Shown: positions 54,659-62,079 of the stretch, in pieces | Layout: each line of letters opens with the position of its first letter | How positions within the stretch are numbered: position 1 is the first letter of the stretch | Origin: Corynebacterium maris DSM 45190 | GTDB taxonomy: Bacteria; Actinomycetota; Actinomycetes; Mycobacteriales; Mycobacteriaceae | Length of the DNA: 64,000 nt | Assembly: GCF_000442645.1 (NCBI RefSeq) | Contig: NC_021915.1 | Location: 868,001-932,000, forward strand | Direction of reading: 5' to 3' | The notes under the pieces: model-generated | What the model saw: the letters and a program-made list of their open reading frames with translations, nothing else | Database searches by the model: none | What the model was told of the DNA's origin: nothing | Program-made: the position numbers and the translations under genes

Positions 54659-55412
54659 AGCGCGGTGTAACCGCCGTCGACCAGGTGGTAGGAACCGGTG
54701 ATGAAGGAGGCTTCCTCGGAGAGCAGGAAGCGCACCAATGACGCGACCTCCTGCGGTTCACCGGTACGGCCGAGCACGTGTTTGGTGGCGAGCTGGTCCT
54801 GCACCTCCTGGGGCAGAGAATCCTGCAGCGGGGTGCGGATATAGGCCGGGCCGACCGCGTTGACGCGGATGCCCTTGTCGCCGTACTCGGCGGCGGCGTT
54901 CTTGGTGAAGCCGACGATGGCGTGCTTCGAGGCCGTGTATGCGGCGTTCTCTAAAATCGCGACGGCGCCGTGGATGGATGCCATGTTCACGATCGCGGTC
55001 TGCGCGGGATCGTCCTGCTTGAGAAACTATGCGATCTGGTAGTGGTTGCCGTAGACGACGCCGTTCAGGTTGAGCTGGATGACGCGGTCCCAGGCGTCCA
55101 GATCCATTTCGCCGACCTTGGCTCCCGGGCCGTTGATGCCCGCGTTGTTGACCGCCAGGTGCAGGGCCCCGAACTTCTCGACGGCGAATTCCACCGCCGC
55201 CTTGTTGTCCGCACGGGTGGAGGCGTCCATCTCGAAGGCGAAGGCCTCCCGTTGGACTCGCCGATTTCCCCGGCCACCCGCTCAGCTGCGGCCAGGTTGA
55301 TGTCGGCGGCGATGATTTTCGCCCCGTGTGCGGCGAGGTCTTTGGCGGTGGCTTCTCCGAGTCCGGAGCCGGCTCCGGTGACGAGGGCTACTTTTCCGTT
55401 GAATGTGGTCAT
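54655..55412 (-). pseudogene. SDR dehydrogenase, frameshift plus nonsense codon
   Basis: Classical SDR of about 252 aa broken twice. It begins MTTFNGKVALVTGAGSGLGE at 55412, loses one base near 55246-55250 (after GEIGESNG), resumes with AFAFEMDASTRADNKAAVEF, then meets an in-frame TAG at 55027-55029 (GNHYQIA-stop-FLKQDDPAQTAIV, where CAG is expected). The rest, including YTASK and ITGSYHLVDGGY, is intact in the same frame to the stop. A candidate palindromic operator lies 94 bp before the start. Confidence 0.85.
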
Positions 55413-55505
55413 GTGTGTCTCCTTCATTCTCTGCGGCTGACTGCCGCCGGGATTATGGTGGGTGGCGCCAAGGGGTGTCCGGCTTCCACCCTGCAAGAAG
55501 TTTGG

Positions 55506-55518
55506 TGATGTATCATCA
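55506..55518. promoter_or_regulatory. Palindromic operator-like sequence
   Basis: TGATG-TAT-CATCA, a 13-bp perfect palindrome in an AT-rich patch upstream of the SDR pseudogene. Typical in size for GntR or TetR regulators. No cognate gene is adjacent. Confidence 0.35.
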
Positions 55519-55542
55519 AAATTTATTGTGGTGCAGAACCAG

Positions 55543-55585
55543 CGACGCCCCGTCGACCGCCACAGGGGCGGTCGACGGGGCGTCG
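55543..55585 (-). terminator. Strong GC hairpin after prs
   Basis: Perfect 18-bp stem: 55543-55560 (starting CGACGCCCCGTCGACC) with 55568-55585, seven-base loop. It begins 12 bp past the prs stop. A T run precedes rather than follows it on the minus strand, so termination may be partial. Confidence 0.65.
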
Positions 55586-55596
55586 GGCGAAAAAGT

Positions 55597-56574
55597 CTAG
55601 GCGTCGCCCTCGAAGAGGGTGGTCACGGAGCCGTTCTCGAAGATCTCCTTGATCGTGCGCGCCAGCAGCGGGGCGATGGACAAGACCTTGAGGTTCTTCC
55701 AGCCTTCGGTGCTCTGCGGCAGGGTGTCGGTGGTGATGATCTCCTCGGCGCCGCACTCGCTGAGGCGCTCGCGGGCCGGATCGGAGAACACGCCGTGGGT
55801 GCAGGCGATGACCACGTCCTTGGCGCCCGCCTCCTTGAGCACCTTGACGGCGCCGGCGATGGTGCCGCCGGTGTCGATCATGTCGTCCATCAGAACGCAG
55901 TTCTTGCCGTCGACGTCGCCGACCACGCGGTTGGAGACGACCTGGTTGGCGGCGTCGACGTCGCGGGTCTTGTGGACGAACGCCATCGGCGCACCGCCCA
56001 GGGTGTTGGCCCACTTTTCGGCGCTCTTGACGCGGCCGGCGTCCGGGGAGACTACGACGAGGTTGTCTAGGCCGTAGTTGTCCATGATGTAGTCGGTCAG
56101 GATCGGCATGGCGTGCATGTGGTCGACCGGGCCGTCGAAGAAGCCCTGGATCTGGTCGGTGTGCAGGTCGACCGAGACGATGCGGTCGGCGCCGGCGGCG
56201 GTCAGCAGGTCGGCGACCAGGCGGGCGGAGATGGGTTCACGGCCGCGGTGCTTCTTGTCCTGGCGCGCGTAGGGGTAGAACGGCAGAATCGCCGTGATGC
56301 GCTTTGCGGAGCCGCGCTTGAGGGCGTCGATCATGATCAGCTGTTCCATGATCCACTTGTTCAGCGGCTGGGTGTGCGACTGCATCACGAAGCAGTCCGC
56401 GCCGCGGACCGATTCCTCGAAGCGGACGAAGATTTCACCGTTGGCGAAGTCGCGTGCCGACATCGGGGTCAGTTCCGTGCCCAGCGCCTCAGCCACGGCC
56501 TCTCCGAGCTCCGGGTGTGCCCGCCCGGAGAACAACATCATGTTCTTGTGGCTTTCGGTCCAGTGTCCCGTCAT
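55597..56574 (-). CDS. prs: Ribose-phosphate pyrophosphokinase
   Basis: 325-aa PRPP synthase supplying nucleotide, histidine, tryptophan and decaprenyl-phosphoribose pathways. FSGRAHPELGEAVAEALG at the start, the KRITAILPFYPYARQDKKH loop (about 92-110), DLHTDQIQGFF and the PRPP-binding VLMDDMIDTGGTIAGA (about 229-244) are diagnostic. The ATG at 56574 is 11 bp after glmU, giving the conserved glmU-prs operon. Confidence 0.97.
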   Translation of the reverse strand: MTGHWTESHKNMMLFSGRAHPELGEAVAEALGTELTPMSARDFANGEIFVRFEESVRGADCFVMQSHTQPLNKWIMEQLIMIDALKRGSAKRITAILPFYPYARQDKKHRGREPISARLVADLLTAAGADRIVSVDLHTDQIQGFFDGPVDHMHAMPILTDYIMDNYGLDNLVVVSPDAGRVKSAEKWANTLGGAPMAFVHKTRDVDAANQVVSNRVVGDVDGKNCVLMDDMIDTGGTIAGAVKVLKEAGAKDVVIACTHGVFSDPARERLSECGAEEIITTDTLPQSTEGWKNLKVLSIAPLLARTIKEIFENGSVTTLFEGDA

Positions 56575-56585
56575 TATGTGCAGCC

Positions 56586-58052
56586 TTAGCCTTCCTGCTG
56601 TTGATCCTGCTCAGAACGCTCGCGCGCCTGGCGAGCGGCGTCTGCGGCCGGGGTGCCCGGCCGCTTCTTTTCGACCCACCCCTCGATGTTGCGCTGGCGG
56701 CCTTCCTTGATGGCCAGCGCGCCCGCGGGGACGTCGTCGAGGATTACTGTACCCGCCCCTGTGTAGGCGCCGTCACCGATGGTCACCGGAGCGACGAACA
56801 TGGAGTCCGAGCCGGTGCGCACGTGGCTGCCGATGGTGGTGTGGTGCTTGCTCACGCCGTCGTAGTTGACGAAGACGCTGGAGGCGCCGATGTTGGTTTC
56901 TTCCCCGATCGTGGCGTCGCCGATGTAGGTCAGGTGCGGCACCTTGGAGCCGGCGCCGAGGGTGGCGTTCTTCGCCTCCACGAAGCCGCCGAGCTTGCCG
57001 CCCTTGCCCAGCACCGTGTTCGGGCGGATGTAGGTGAACGGGCCGACGGCGGCGTCGGCGCCGATGACGGAACGCTCTGCGTGGGTGCGAATGACGGTGG
57101 CGCCGGCGCCGACGGTCATGTCGGTCAGCGTGGTGTCCGGGCCGATCTCCGCGCCGTCGGCGATGGAGGTGGCGCCCCACAGCTGCGTGTTCGGGTGGAT
57201 GATCACGTCGCGGCCGACGGTGACGTCGACGCCGATCCAGGTGGACTGCGGGTCGACGACGGTGGCGCCGCCCAGCATGGCCTGCTCGACGGTGCGGCGG
57301 TTGAGCTCGCGGCCGGCCTCGGCCAACTGCACGCGGTTGTTCACTCCGGCCAGCTCACGGGCGTCGTCGGCGATGTGCGCACGCACGGGGTGGCCGTCGC
57401 CGCGGGCGATGCCCAACACGTCGGTCAGGTACAGTTCGCCCTGCGCATTGTCGGTGTCCAGGCGTCCCAGCGCGTCGCGCAGGATGGCGCCGTCGAAGGC
57501 GAAGACGCCGGAGTTGACCTCGTCGATGGCGCGCTGCTCTTCAGTGGCGTCCTTCTGCTCCACGATGGCGGTGACCTCGTCGGAGTCGTCGCGCACGATG
57601 CGGCCGTAACCGGTCGGATCGGGCAGCTTCATGGTCAACACGGTGACCGCGGCGCCGGCGGAGACGTGGGCGTCGTGCAGCGACTGCAGGGTCGCAGCCG
57701 TCAGCAGCGGCACGTCGGCGTTGGTGACGATGACGGTGCCGTCGTAGTCGGCCAGGTCGGCCAGTCCGCAGGAGACGGCGTGTCCGGTGCCGTTCTGCTC
57801 TTCCTGCACCGCCTGCATGACCTCGCGGCCCAGTTCCTCGGCGACACGGTCGGCCTCGGGGGAGACCTGGTCGCGCTGGTGGCCCACGACGGCCACGATG
57901 TGCTCCGGGTTCAGGCCGTGGGCGGCGTGCAGCGAGTGGGACAGTAGGGAACGGCCGCCGATCTCGTGGAGCGTTTTCTGCTTGTCGGACTTCATGCGGG
58001 TGCCGGCGCCGGCCGCCAGGACAATCACGGTGCAGGGGGTGGGGGTAGCCAC
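56586..58052 (-). CDS. glmU: Bifunctional UDP-N-acetylglucosamine pyrophosphorylase / glucosamine-1-phosphate acetyltransferase
   Basis: 488-aa two-domain enzyme for UDP-GlcNAc, the peptidoglycan precursor. The N-terminal uridylyltransferase has VIVLAAGAGTRMKSDKQKTL (about 9-28); the C-terminal half is a left-handed beta-helix with hexapeptide repeats and the acetyltransferase segment FVEAKNATLGAGSKVPHLTY then NYDGVSKHHT. The C-terminal tail (KKRPGTPAADAARQARERSE) is charged and disordered, as in actinobacteria. It leads the glmU-prs operon. Confidence 0.97.
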   Translation of the reverse strand: MATPTPCTVIVLAAGAGTRMKSDKQKTLHEIGGRSLLSHSLHAAHGLNPEHIVAVVGHQRDQVSPEADRVAEELGREVMQAVQEEQNGTGHAVSCGLADLADYDGTVIVTNADVPLLTAATLQSLHDAHVSAGAAVTVLTMKLPDPTGYGRIVRDDSDEVTAIVEQKDATEEQRAIDEVNSGVFAFDGAILRDALGRLDTDNAQGELYLTDVLGIARGDGHPVRAHIADDARELAGVNNRVQLAEAGRELNRRTVEQAMLGGATVVDPQSTWIGVDVTVGRDVIIHPNTQLWGATSIADGAEIGPDTTLTDMTVGAGATVIRTHAERSVIGADAAVGPFTYIRPNTVLGKGGKLGGFVEAKNATLGAGSKVPHLTYIGDATIGEETNIGASSVFVNYDGVSKHHTTIGSHVRTGSDSMFVAPVTIGDGAYTGAGTVILDDVPAGALAIKEGRQRNIEGWVEKKRPGTPAADAARQARERSEQDQQQEG

Positions 58053-58219
58053 TCGGTGTGTCTCCTCGCTGGTTGTGGGTTATCGGGGACGTGGGAAAAC
58101 CACTCGCCCAGCATATCGCCGGGCGTCTCGTAGAGGGGCGTGAACGTGGCGCGGGGGTGTGAGACTCTTAGCTTTTCTCAGGAATCAGGGGTGGACGGAG
58201 GGGATTTTCATGCCTGTGA

Positions 58220-59458
58220 CTACTTCTTCGCGGAGACGTCGTCCATCCGGCCCGCCGCCAGGACCCCGACAAACCCGGTCCCGGCCAGAAACAGCAGCGC
58301 CGCGGTGGAGCCCGCCAGCGCGATCAACCCGGAGACGAACCCCATGAGCAGCAGGATGACGCCCATCATGGTGTTCGCTGCCCCGGTGTAGCGGGTGCGT
58401 TGATCGCCTTCGGCCATGTCCACCAGATATGTTTTTCGGCCGACGCGCACGGCGGTGTGGGCGAGTTGGATAAGGAAAAATCCCAGCGGCAACCCCCACG
58501 CCCCGACGGTGTCGGGGGCGAAGTGGGCGGCGGCGACGACTGCCAGGATCGTCACGGACGCCACCGCAGAACCGCCGGCCATGACGTTGCGGGAGGACAG
58601 GTCGGACCAGGCGCCGGAGATCCGGCCGCCCACGAGCGAGGCGAGCGAGGAAGCGACGACGAAAAGGCCGACGCCGGTGAGGTCGTGGCCGATCTCCTGC
58701 GAGAGGGTCACCACGAACGCCGTCGACAGCGCAGAGACCAGCAGCAGGGAGCGCACGATGACGAAGGCGCGAAACTGGGCGTCGCCGGTGAACAGCGACC
58801 AGGTGTCCGACCACCACCGCGTGTTCAGGCCTTGAGGTTCATCGTCGGGGACCGGTTCCTGGATGGTGGTGAACACGGCCGTCGCCAGGAACCAGCCGAG
58901 CGCGCCGAGCCCGATCAGCCCCGCCAGCGCCCAGTCTGGCAGCGAACCCTGCAAAAGCGACAGCAACAGCCCGAAGACCAGGGCGACGCCGCCGGCCAAC
59001 GCGGTGGCTCGGCCGGTGATCTTCCCCCTGACGCCTTTGTGCAGCGTGCGTCCCATCACGTCTTTGCCCGCCAGGGAGCACAGGGAGCGGAACACGGCCA
59101 GGAGGGCGAGGAGGGCGACGACGGATACGCCGAGAGCCCACCCGCGCATAAACAACGCAGCTAAGGCGATGAAGGCGGCGGCGACGGCCTGGCCCGCAGA
59201 ACCGAGCAGCCAGATGCGCTTGCGGGAACGGTGGTGGGTGACCCACGGCGTCAGCGCGGCCTGCGGCAGCATGGAGCCGGATTCGCGGACGGGGACCAGC
59301 ATCGCGGTGAAAAACCCGGGCGCCCCGGCCGCCTGCAGCAGCCAGGGCAGCACCGTTTTGGCGTTGACGAGTTGATCGCCCACGCCCTGCAGCCCGTTCG
59401 CCCAAATGAAACGCCGGGCATTGTGTTGTTCCGGCTGGGTGAGATCCGTGTCTGTCAT
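58220..59458 (-). CDS. MFS transporter
   Basis: 412-aa MFS-like protein from ATG 59458 (MTDTDLTQPEQ), about twelve membrane segments. Features: RRFIWANGLQGVGDQLVNAK, PVRESGSMLPQAALTPWVTH, VMGRTLHKGVRGKITGRATA and TYLVDMAEGDQRTRYTGAAN. This pattern is seen in uncharacterised actinobacterial carriers; substrate unknown. It is divergent from the dioxygenase-like gene with a 160-bp AT-containing interval (AATATATT near 59496). Confidence 0.82.
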   Translation of the reverse strand: MTDTDLTQPEQHNARRFIWANGLQGVGDQLVNAKTVLPWLLQAAGAPGFFTAMLVPVRESGSMLPQAALTPWVTHHRSRKRIWLLGSAGQAVAAAFIALAALFMRGWALGVSVVALLALLAVFRSLCSLAGKDVMGRTLHKGVRGKITGRATALAGGVALVFGLLLSLLQGSLPDWALAGLIGLGALGWFLATAVFTTIQEPVPDDEPQGLNTRWWSDTWSLFTGDAQFRAFVIVRSLLLVSALSTAFVVTLSQEIGHDLTGVGLFVVASSLASLVGGRISGAWSDLSSRNVMAGGSAVASVTILAVVAAAHFAPDTVGAWGLPLGFFLIQLAHTAVRVGRKTYLVDMAEGDQRTRYTGAANTMMGVILLLMGFVSGLIALAGSTAALLFLAGTGFVGVLAAGRMDDVSAKK

Positions 59459-59618
59459 GACCGCCGAGGATAGTGGTCCACATCGGGGGAAGATAATATA
59501 TTCAAGTATTCGTGCACGTCTTCCGGCACAGGCCGTGGGTTCGGCGGGGGAGAGGGGCATCCGGTCTATTCTGGCCCGAAGAAAATAGACAGCTCAGTCT
59601 TTGTTCTAGGAGGACCCC

Positions 59619-60632
59619 GTGCCCGCGTCATCGTTGCCCGTCATCTCGCTTCAGCGTCTCATCCACGGTCCCGACCGTGCTGCCGAAATCGAGCGGCTGC
59701 GCGAGGTCACCCACACCATCGGATTCTTCTACCTCGTAGGCCACGGCGTCCCCGAAGATCTGCAGCGACGGCTTTTTGCGGTGGCCAAGGAGTTCTTCTC
59801 CCAACCCGCGCAACTCAAGGAACAGATCTCCAACATCGACAGCCCCCAGTACCGCGGTTACGCGGCCGTCGGCGACGAACGCACCCAGGGGCAGATCGAT
59901 TGGCGCGAACAGATCGATTACGGCCCGGAGCGCGACGTGGTCACCGACGGCCTCGACGACCATCCGTGGCGCGTGCTGGAAGGCCCCAATCCGTGGCCGG
60001 ACACTCTGCCGGAGATGCGGCCGCTGGTCACCGAGTGGACCGACAGGCTCACCGACGTCTCCCTGATTCTGCTGCGTTCCTGGGCGGAGTCACTGGGCCA
60101 GCCGGCGGACTTCTTCGACCCGTATTTCTCCCGTCCGTTCCCGCTGCTGAAACTGTGCCACTACCCGGCCCCCGACAACGGGGAAGCCGCGCAGGGCGTC
60201 GGCGCCCACCACGACTCCGGGGTGCTGACCCTGCTGCTGCCCGAAGAAGGATCCACCGGCCTGCAGGTGAAAAACGGCGACGGCTGGATCGACGTTAAGG
60301 CGCCCGCGAACCACTTCGTGGTCAACGTCGGCGAGCTTCTCGACGTCGCCACCGACGGCTACCTGAAAGCCACCCCGCACCGCGTGCTGCCCACCGCCCC
60401 CGGGCAGGCGCGCTACTCGCTGCCGTATTTTTTGACCCCGAACCTCGACGCCCGCATGCCGAAAGTGCCGCTGCCGGAATACCTCGCCGCCACGGCCCGC
60501 GGCACCGGCCAGGACATGAGCGGACAGGAAATCTTCGACGTTTCCGGACTCAACGCGCTGAAGTCCCGGCTGCGCGCGCACCCGGCGATCACCAGGCGCT
60601 TCCACACGGAACTCGCCGCCTCACTGGGCTGA
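59619..60632 (+). CDS. Isopenicillin-N-synthase-like 2-oxoglutarate/Fe(II) dioxygenase
   Basis: 337-aa double-stranded beta-helix enzyme. VISLQRLIHGPDRAAEIERL and IGFFYLVGHGVPEDLQ form the DIOX_N part; the Fe(II) ligands are in GAHHDSGVLTLL (H-x-D, about 195-206) and ATPHRVLPTAPGQARYSLPY (His about 253, with Arg for 2-oxoglutarate). Substrate unknown; relatives act on small metabolites such as thymine or lactams. Starts at GTG with AGGAGG. Confidence 0.87.
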   Translation: MPASSLPVISLQRLIHGPDRAAEIERLREVTHTIGFFYLVGHGVPEDLQRRLFAVAKEFFSQPAQLKEQISNIDSPQYRGYAAVGDERTQGQIDWREQIDYGPERDVVTDGLDDHPWRVLEGPNPWPDTLPEMRPLVTEWTDRLTDVSLILLRSWAESLGQPADFFDPYFSRPFPLLKLCHYPAPDNGEAAQGVGAHHDSGVLTLLLPEEGSTGLQVKNGDGWIDVKAPANHFVVNVGELLDVATDGYLKATPHRVLPTAPGQARYSLPYFLTPNLDARMPKVPLPEYLAATARGTGQDMSGQEIFDVSGLNALKSRLRAHPAITRRFHTELAASLG

Positions 60633-60675
60633 GCCGGCGGGGGCGCAACGCACCGCTTTCTGGGACAATGGGGCC

Positions 60676-60876
60676 ATGAAATTCGGCATGCGCAAACCCT
60701 CCCTCACCCGCTCCCTGAAGGCACGCACCACCGGGCGGGCCAAGCGGGCGATCAAACGGCAGGTCATCCCCGGCTACGGCACAAAGGGCGCCGGGTTCAT
60801 CAAGAACCCGAAACGCTCAATGAAAAACGCCGCTTACCGACGCACCACGTTCAGCTTCTGGGACCTGTTCAAGTAA
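60676..60876 (+). CDS. Small basic conserved protein
   Basis: 66 aa, strongly basic (over a quarter Lys/Arg), beginning MKFGMRKPSLTRSLKARTTG and holding RQVIPGYGTKGAGFIKNPKR and a C-terminal FSFWDLFK. I recall similar short ORFs in other Gram-positive genomes, sometimes labelled phage-related, but nothing phage-like is nearby. Function unknown; nucleic acid or membrane binding is possible. It ends one base before the ferredoxin stop on the opposite strand. Confidence 0.7.
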   Translation: MKFGMRKPSLTRSLKARTTGRAKRAIKRQVIPGYGTKGAGFIKNPKRSMKNAAYRRTTFSFWDLFK

Positions 60877-61170
60877 CTACTCGAATTCCGCCGTGTACGG
60901 CCCCTCGCCGTCCCGGATGGCCTGGCAGGCCAGCGTCTGATCTTCGTGCTCAATGTCGTAGGAGCCCAACACCTCGTTGTGGAGCATGTGGGAGGGCCCG
61001 CCGGTCAACGTGCACTGGCAGGTGCCGCAGTGCCCGTCCGTGCACGAGTGACGCGCCGGAATACCGGCGTTCAGCAGGGCGTCGAGCAACGTCGAATCTG
61101 CGGGCCAGACGAAAGACTCAGCGAGACCGTCGACCTCACCGGTGTGGATGGCGGCATCATCAGTGGTCAT
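60877..61170 (-). CDS. 2Fe-2S ferredoxin
   Basis: 97-aa plant-type ferredoxin. Ligands are C-x4-C-x2-C in HSCTDGHCGTCQC and the fourth Cys in QTLACQ. It is an electron carrier for an oxygenase or reductase; no partner reductase adjoins it. The ATG is at 61170. It lies between the small basic gene and tRNA-Gln on the minus strand and may be read from the tRNA promoter region. Confidence 0.88.
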   Translation of the reverse strand: MTTDDAAIHTGEVDGLAESFVWPADSTLLDALLNAGIPARHSCTDGHCGTCQCTLTGGPSHMLHNEVLGSYDIEHEDQTLACQAIRDGEGPYTAEFE

Positions 61171-61193
61171 GGTGCACGGTCCTTCGATAGTTG

Positions 61194-61265
61194 CTTCCCC
61201 GCCAGGGCTCGAACCTGGAATGACGGTACCAAAAACCGTAGTGTTGCCGATTACACCACAGGGAA
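61194..61265 (-). tRNA. tRNA-Gln (anticodon UUG)
   Basis: Full cloverleaf: acceptor TTCCCTG/CGGGGAA, D stem GTGT/ACAC, anticodon stem ACGGT/ACCGT around TTTTGGT with anticodon TTG, T arm CCAGG-TTCGAGC-CCTGG, discriminator G. The CCA end is not encoded (CAA follows), so it must be added by nucleotidyltransferase. It reads CAA, and by wobble CAG. Confidence 0.96.
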
Positions 61266-61346
61266 ACGCGTCATCATGACGCTGGAGAATTATCGTACCC
61301 GATGTCCGGCCGCAGATCCGAAACCGCCCCGGCGGATGTCGGGGGC

Positions 61347-61352
61347 TAGGCT
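61347..61352 (+). promoter_or_regulatory. Probable -10 of the TetR gene (leaderless)
   Basis: TAGGCT ends seven bases before the ATG at 61360, the spacing of leaderless corynebacterial transcripts, and no Shine-Dalgarno is seen. Confidence 0.4.
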
Positions 61353-61359
61353 TAACGTC

Positions 61360-62067
61360 ATGGTTCGACAGCGCATGACCGGGCGCGAACGCCGGGAACA
61401 ACTCATTTCTATCGGGCGTACCGTCTTCGCGGAACGCGGCTTCGACGGCTCCAGCGTCGAGGAGATCGCGGCGCGGGCGGGGGTGTCCAAGCCGGTGGTC
61501 TACGAGCACTTCGGCGGCAAAGAAGGCCTCTACGCCGTCATCGTCGACCGGGAAATGCTGGCCCTGGAGAAAGTCATCGTCGACGCGATCCGGGAAGGAC
61601 GGTGGCGCCAACGCATCGAGCAGGCCGTGGTCGCCCTGCTGACCTACGTGGAAGACGAGACCGACGGCTTTCTCATCCTGGTGCGTGATTCCGTGCCGGG
61701 AAAGGATCGCAGCTACGCGACGTTGCTCAACATCGCCGTCAATCAGGTGTCGCATCTGCTGGGCAAGGCTTTCGCGCACCGCGGGCTGGATCCCGCGTTG
61801 GCCACGCTGTACGGTCAGGCGCTCGTCGGCATGGTCTCCACGACGGCGCAGTGGTGGCTGGATGAGCGCAGCCCGGACAAGGAGACGGTGGCCGCGCACA
61901 TCGTCAACCTGTGCTGGAATGGGCTGTCCCGCATGGAGGCCCAACCGAAGTTGCTCACCGCCGACGAGGTGGAGGAGCAGTTGGCGGCGGTGGATCTCAG
62001 CGCACCCGACCCCACCCTGGTCACGCCGCAGGACGAGGGCCAGGACACGACGCAGGAGCAGGAGTAG
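61360..62067 (+). CDS. TetR-family regulator
   Basis: 235 aa. N-terminal helix-turn-helix (ERREQLISIGRTVFAERGFD, then VEEIAARAGVSKPVVYEHF, residues about 9-50), then a helical ligand domain and an acidic C-terminal tail. In corynebacteria a TetR gene commonly precedes mfd. Targets unknown; ATG 61360 is chosen because of the -10 spacing, and M6 is an alternative. The mfd start lies 12 bp downstream, so they are probably one operon. Confidence 0.88.
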   Translation: MVRQRMTGRERREQLISIGRTVFAERGFDGSSVEEIAARAGVSKPVVYEHFGGKEGLYAVIVDREMLALEKVIVDAIREGRWRQRIEQAVVALLTYVEDETDGFLILVRDSVPGKDRSYATLLNIAVNQVSHLLGKAFAHRGLDPALATLYGQALVGMVSTTAQWWLDERSPDKETVAAHIVNLCWNGLSRMEAQPKLLTADEVEEQLAAVDLSAPDPTLVTPQDEGQDTTQEQE

Positions 62068-62079
62068 ACAGACAAGACT

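Noticed and set aside
60676..60876. Prophage remnant at the small basic protein
   Set aside because: Neighbours are metabolic genes and a tRNA without att-like duplications or integrase.
60946..61359. Long N-terminal extension of the TetR gene
   Set aside because: It runs through the antisense of the ferredoxin and tRNA-Gln genes; a leaderless start at 61360 fits better.
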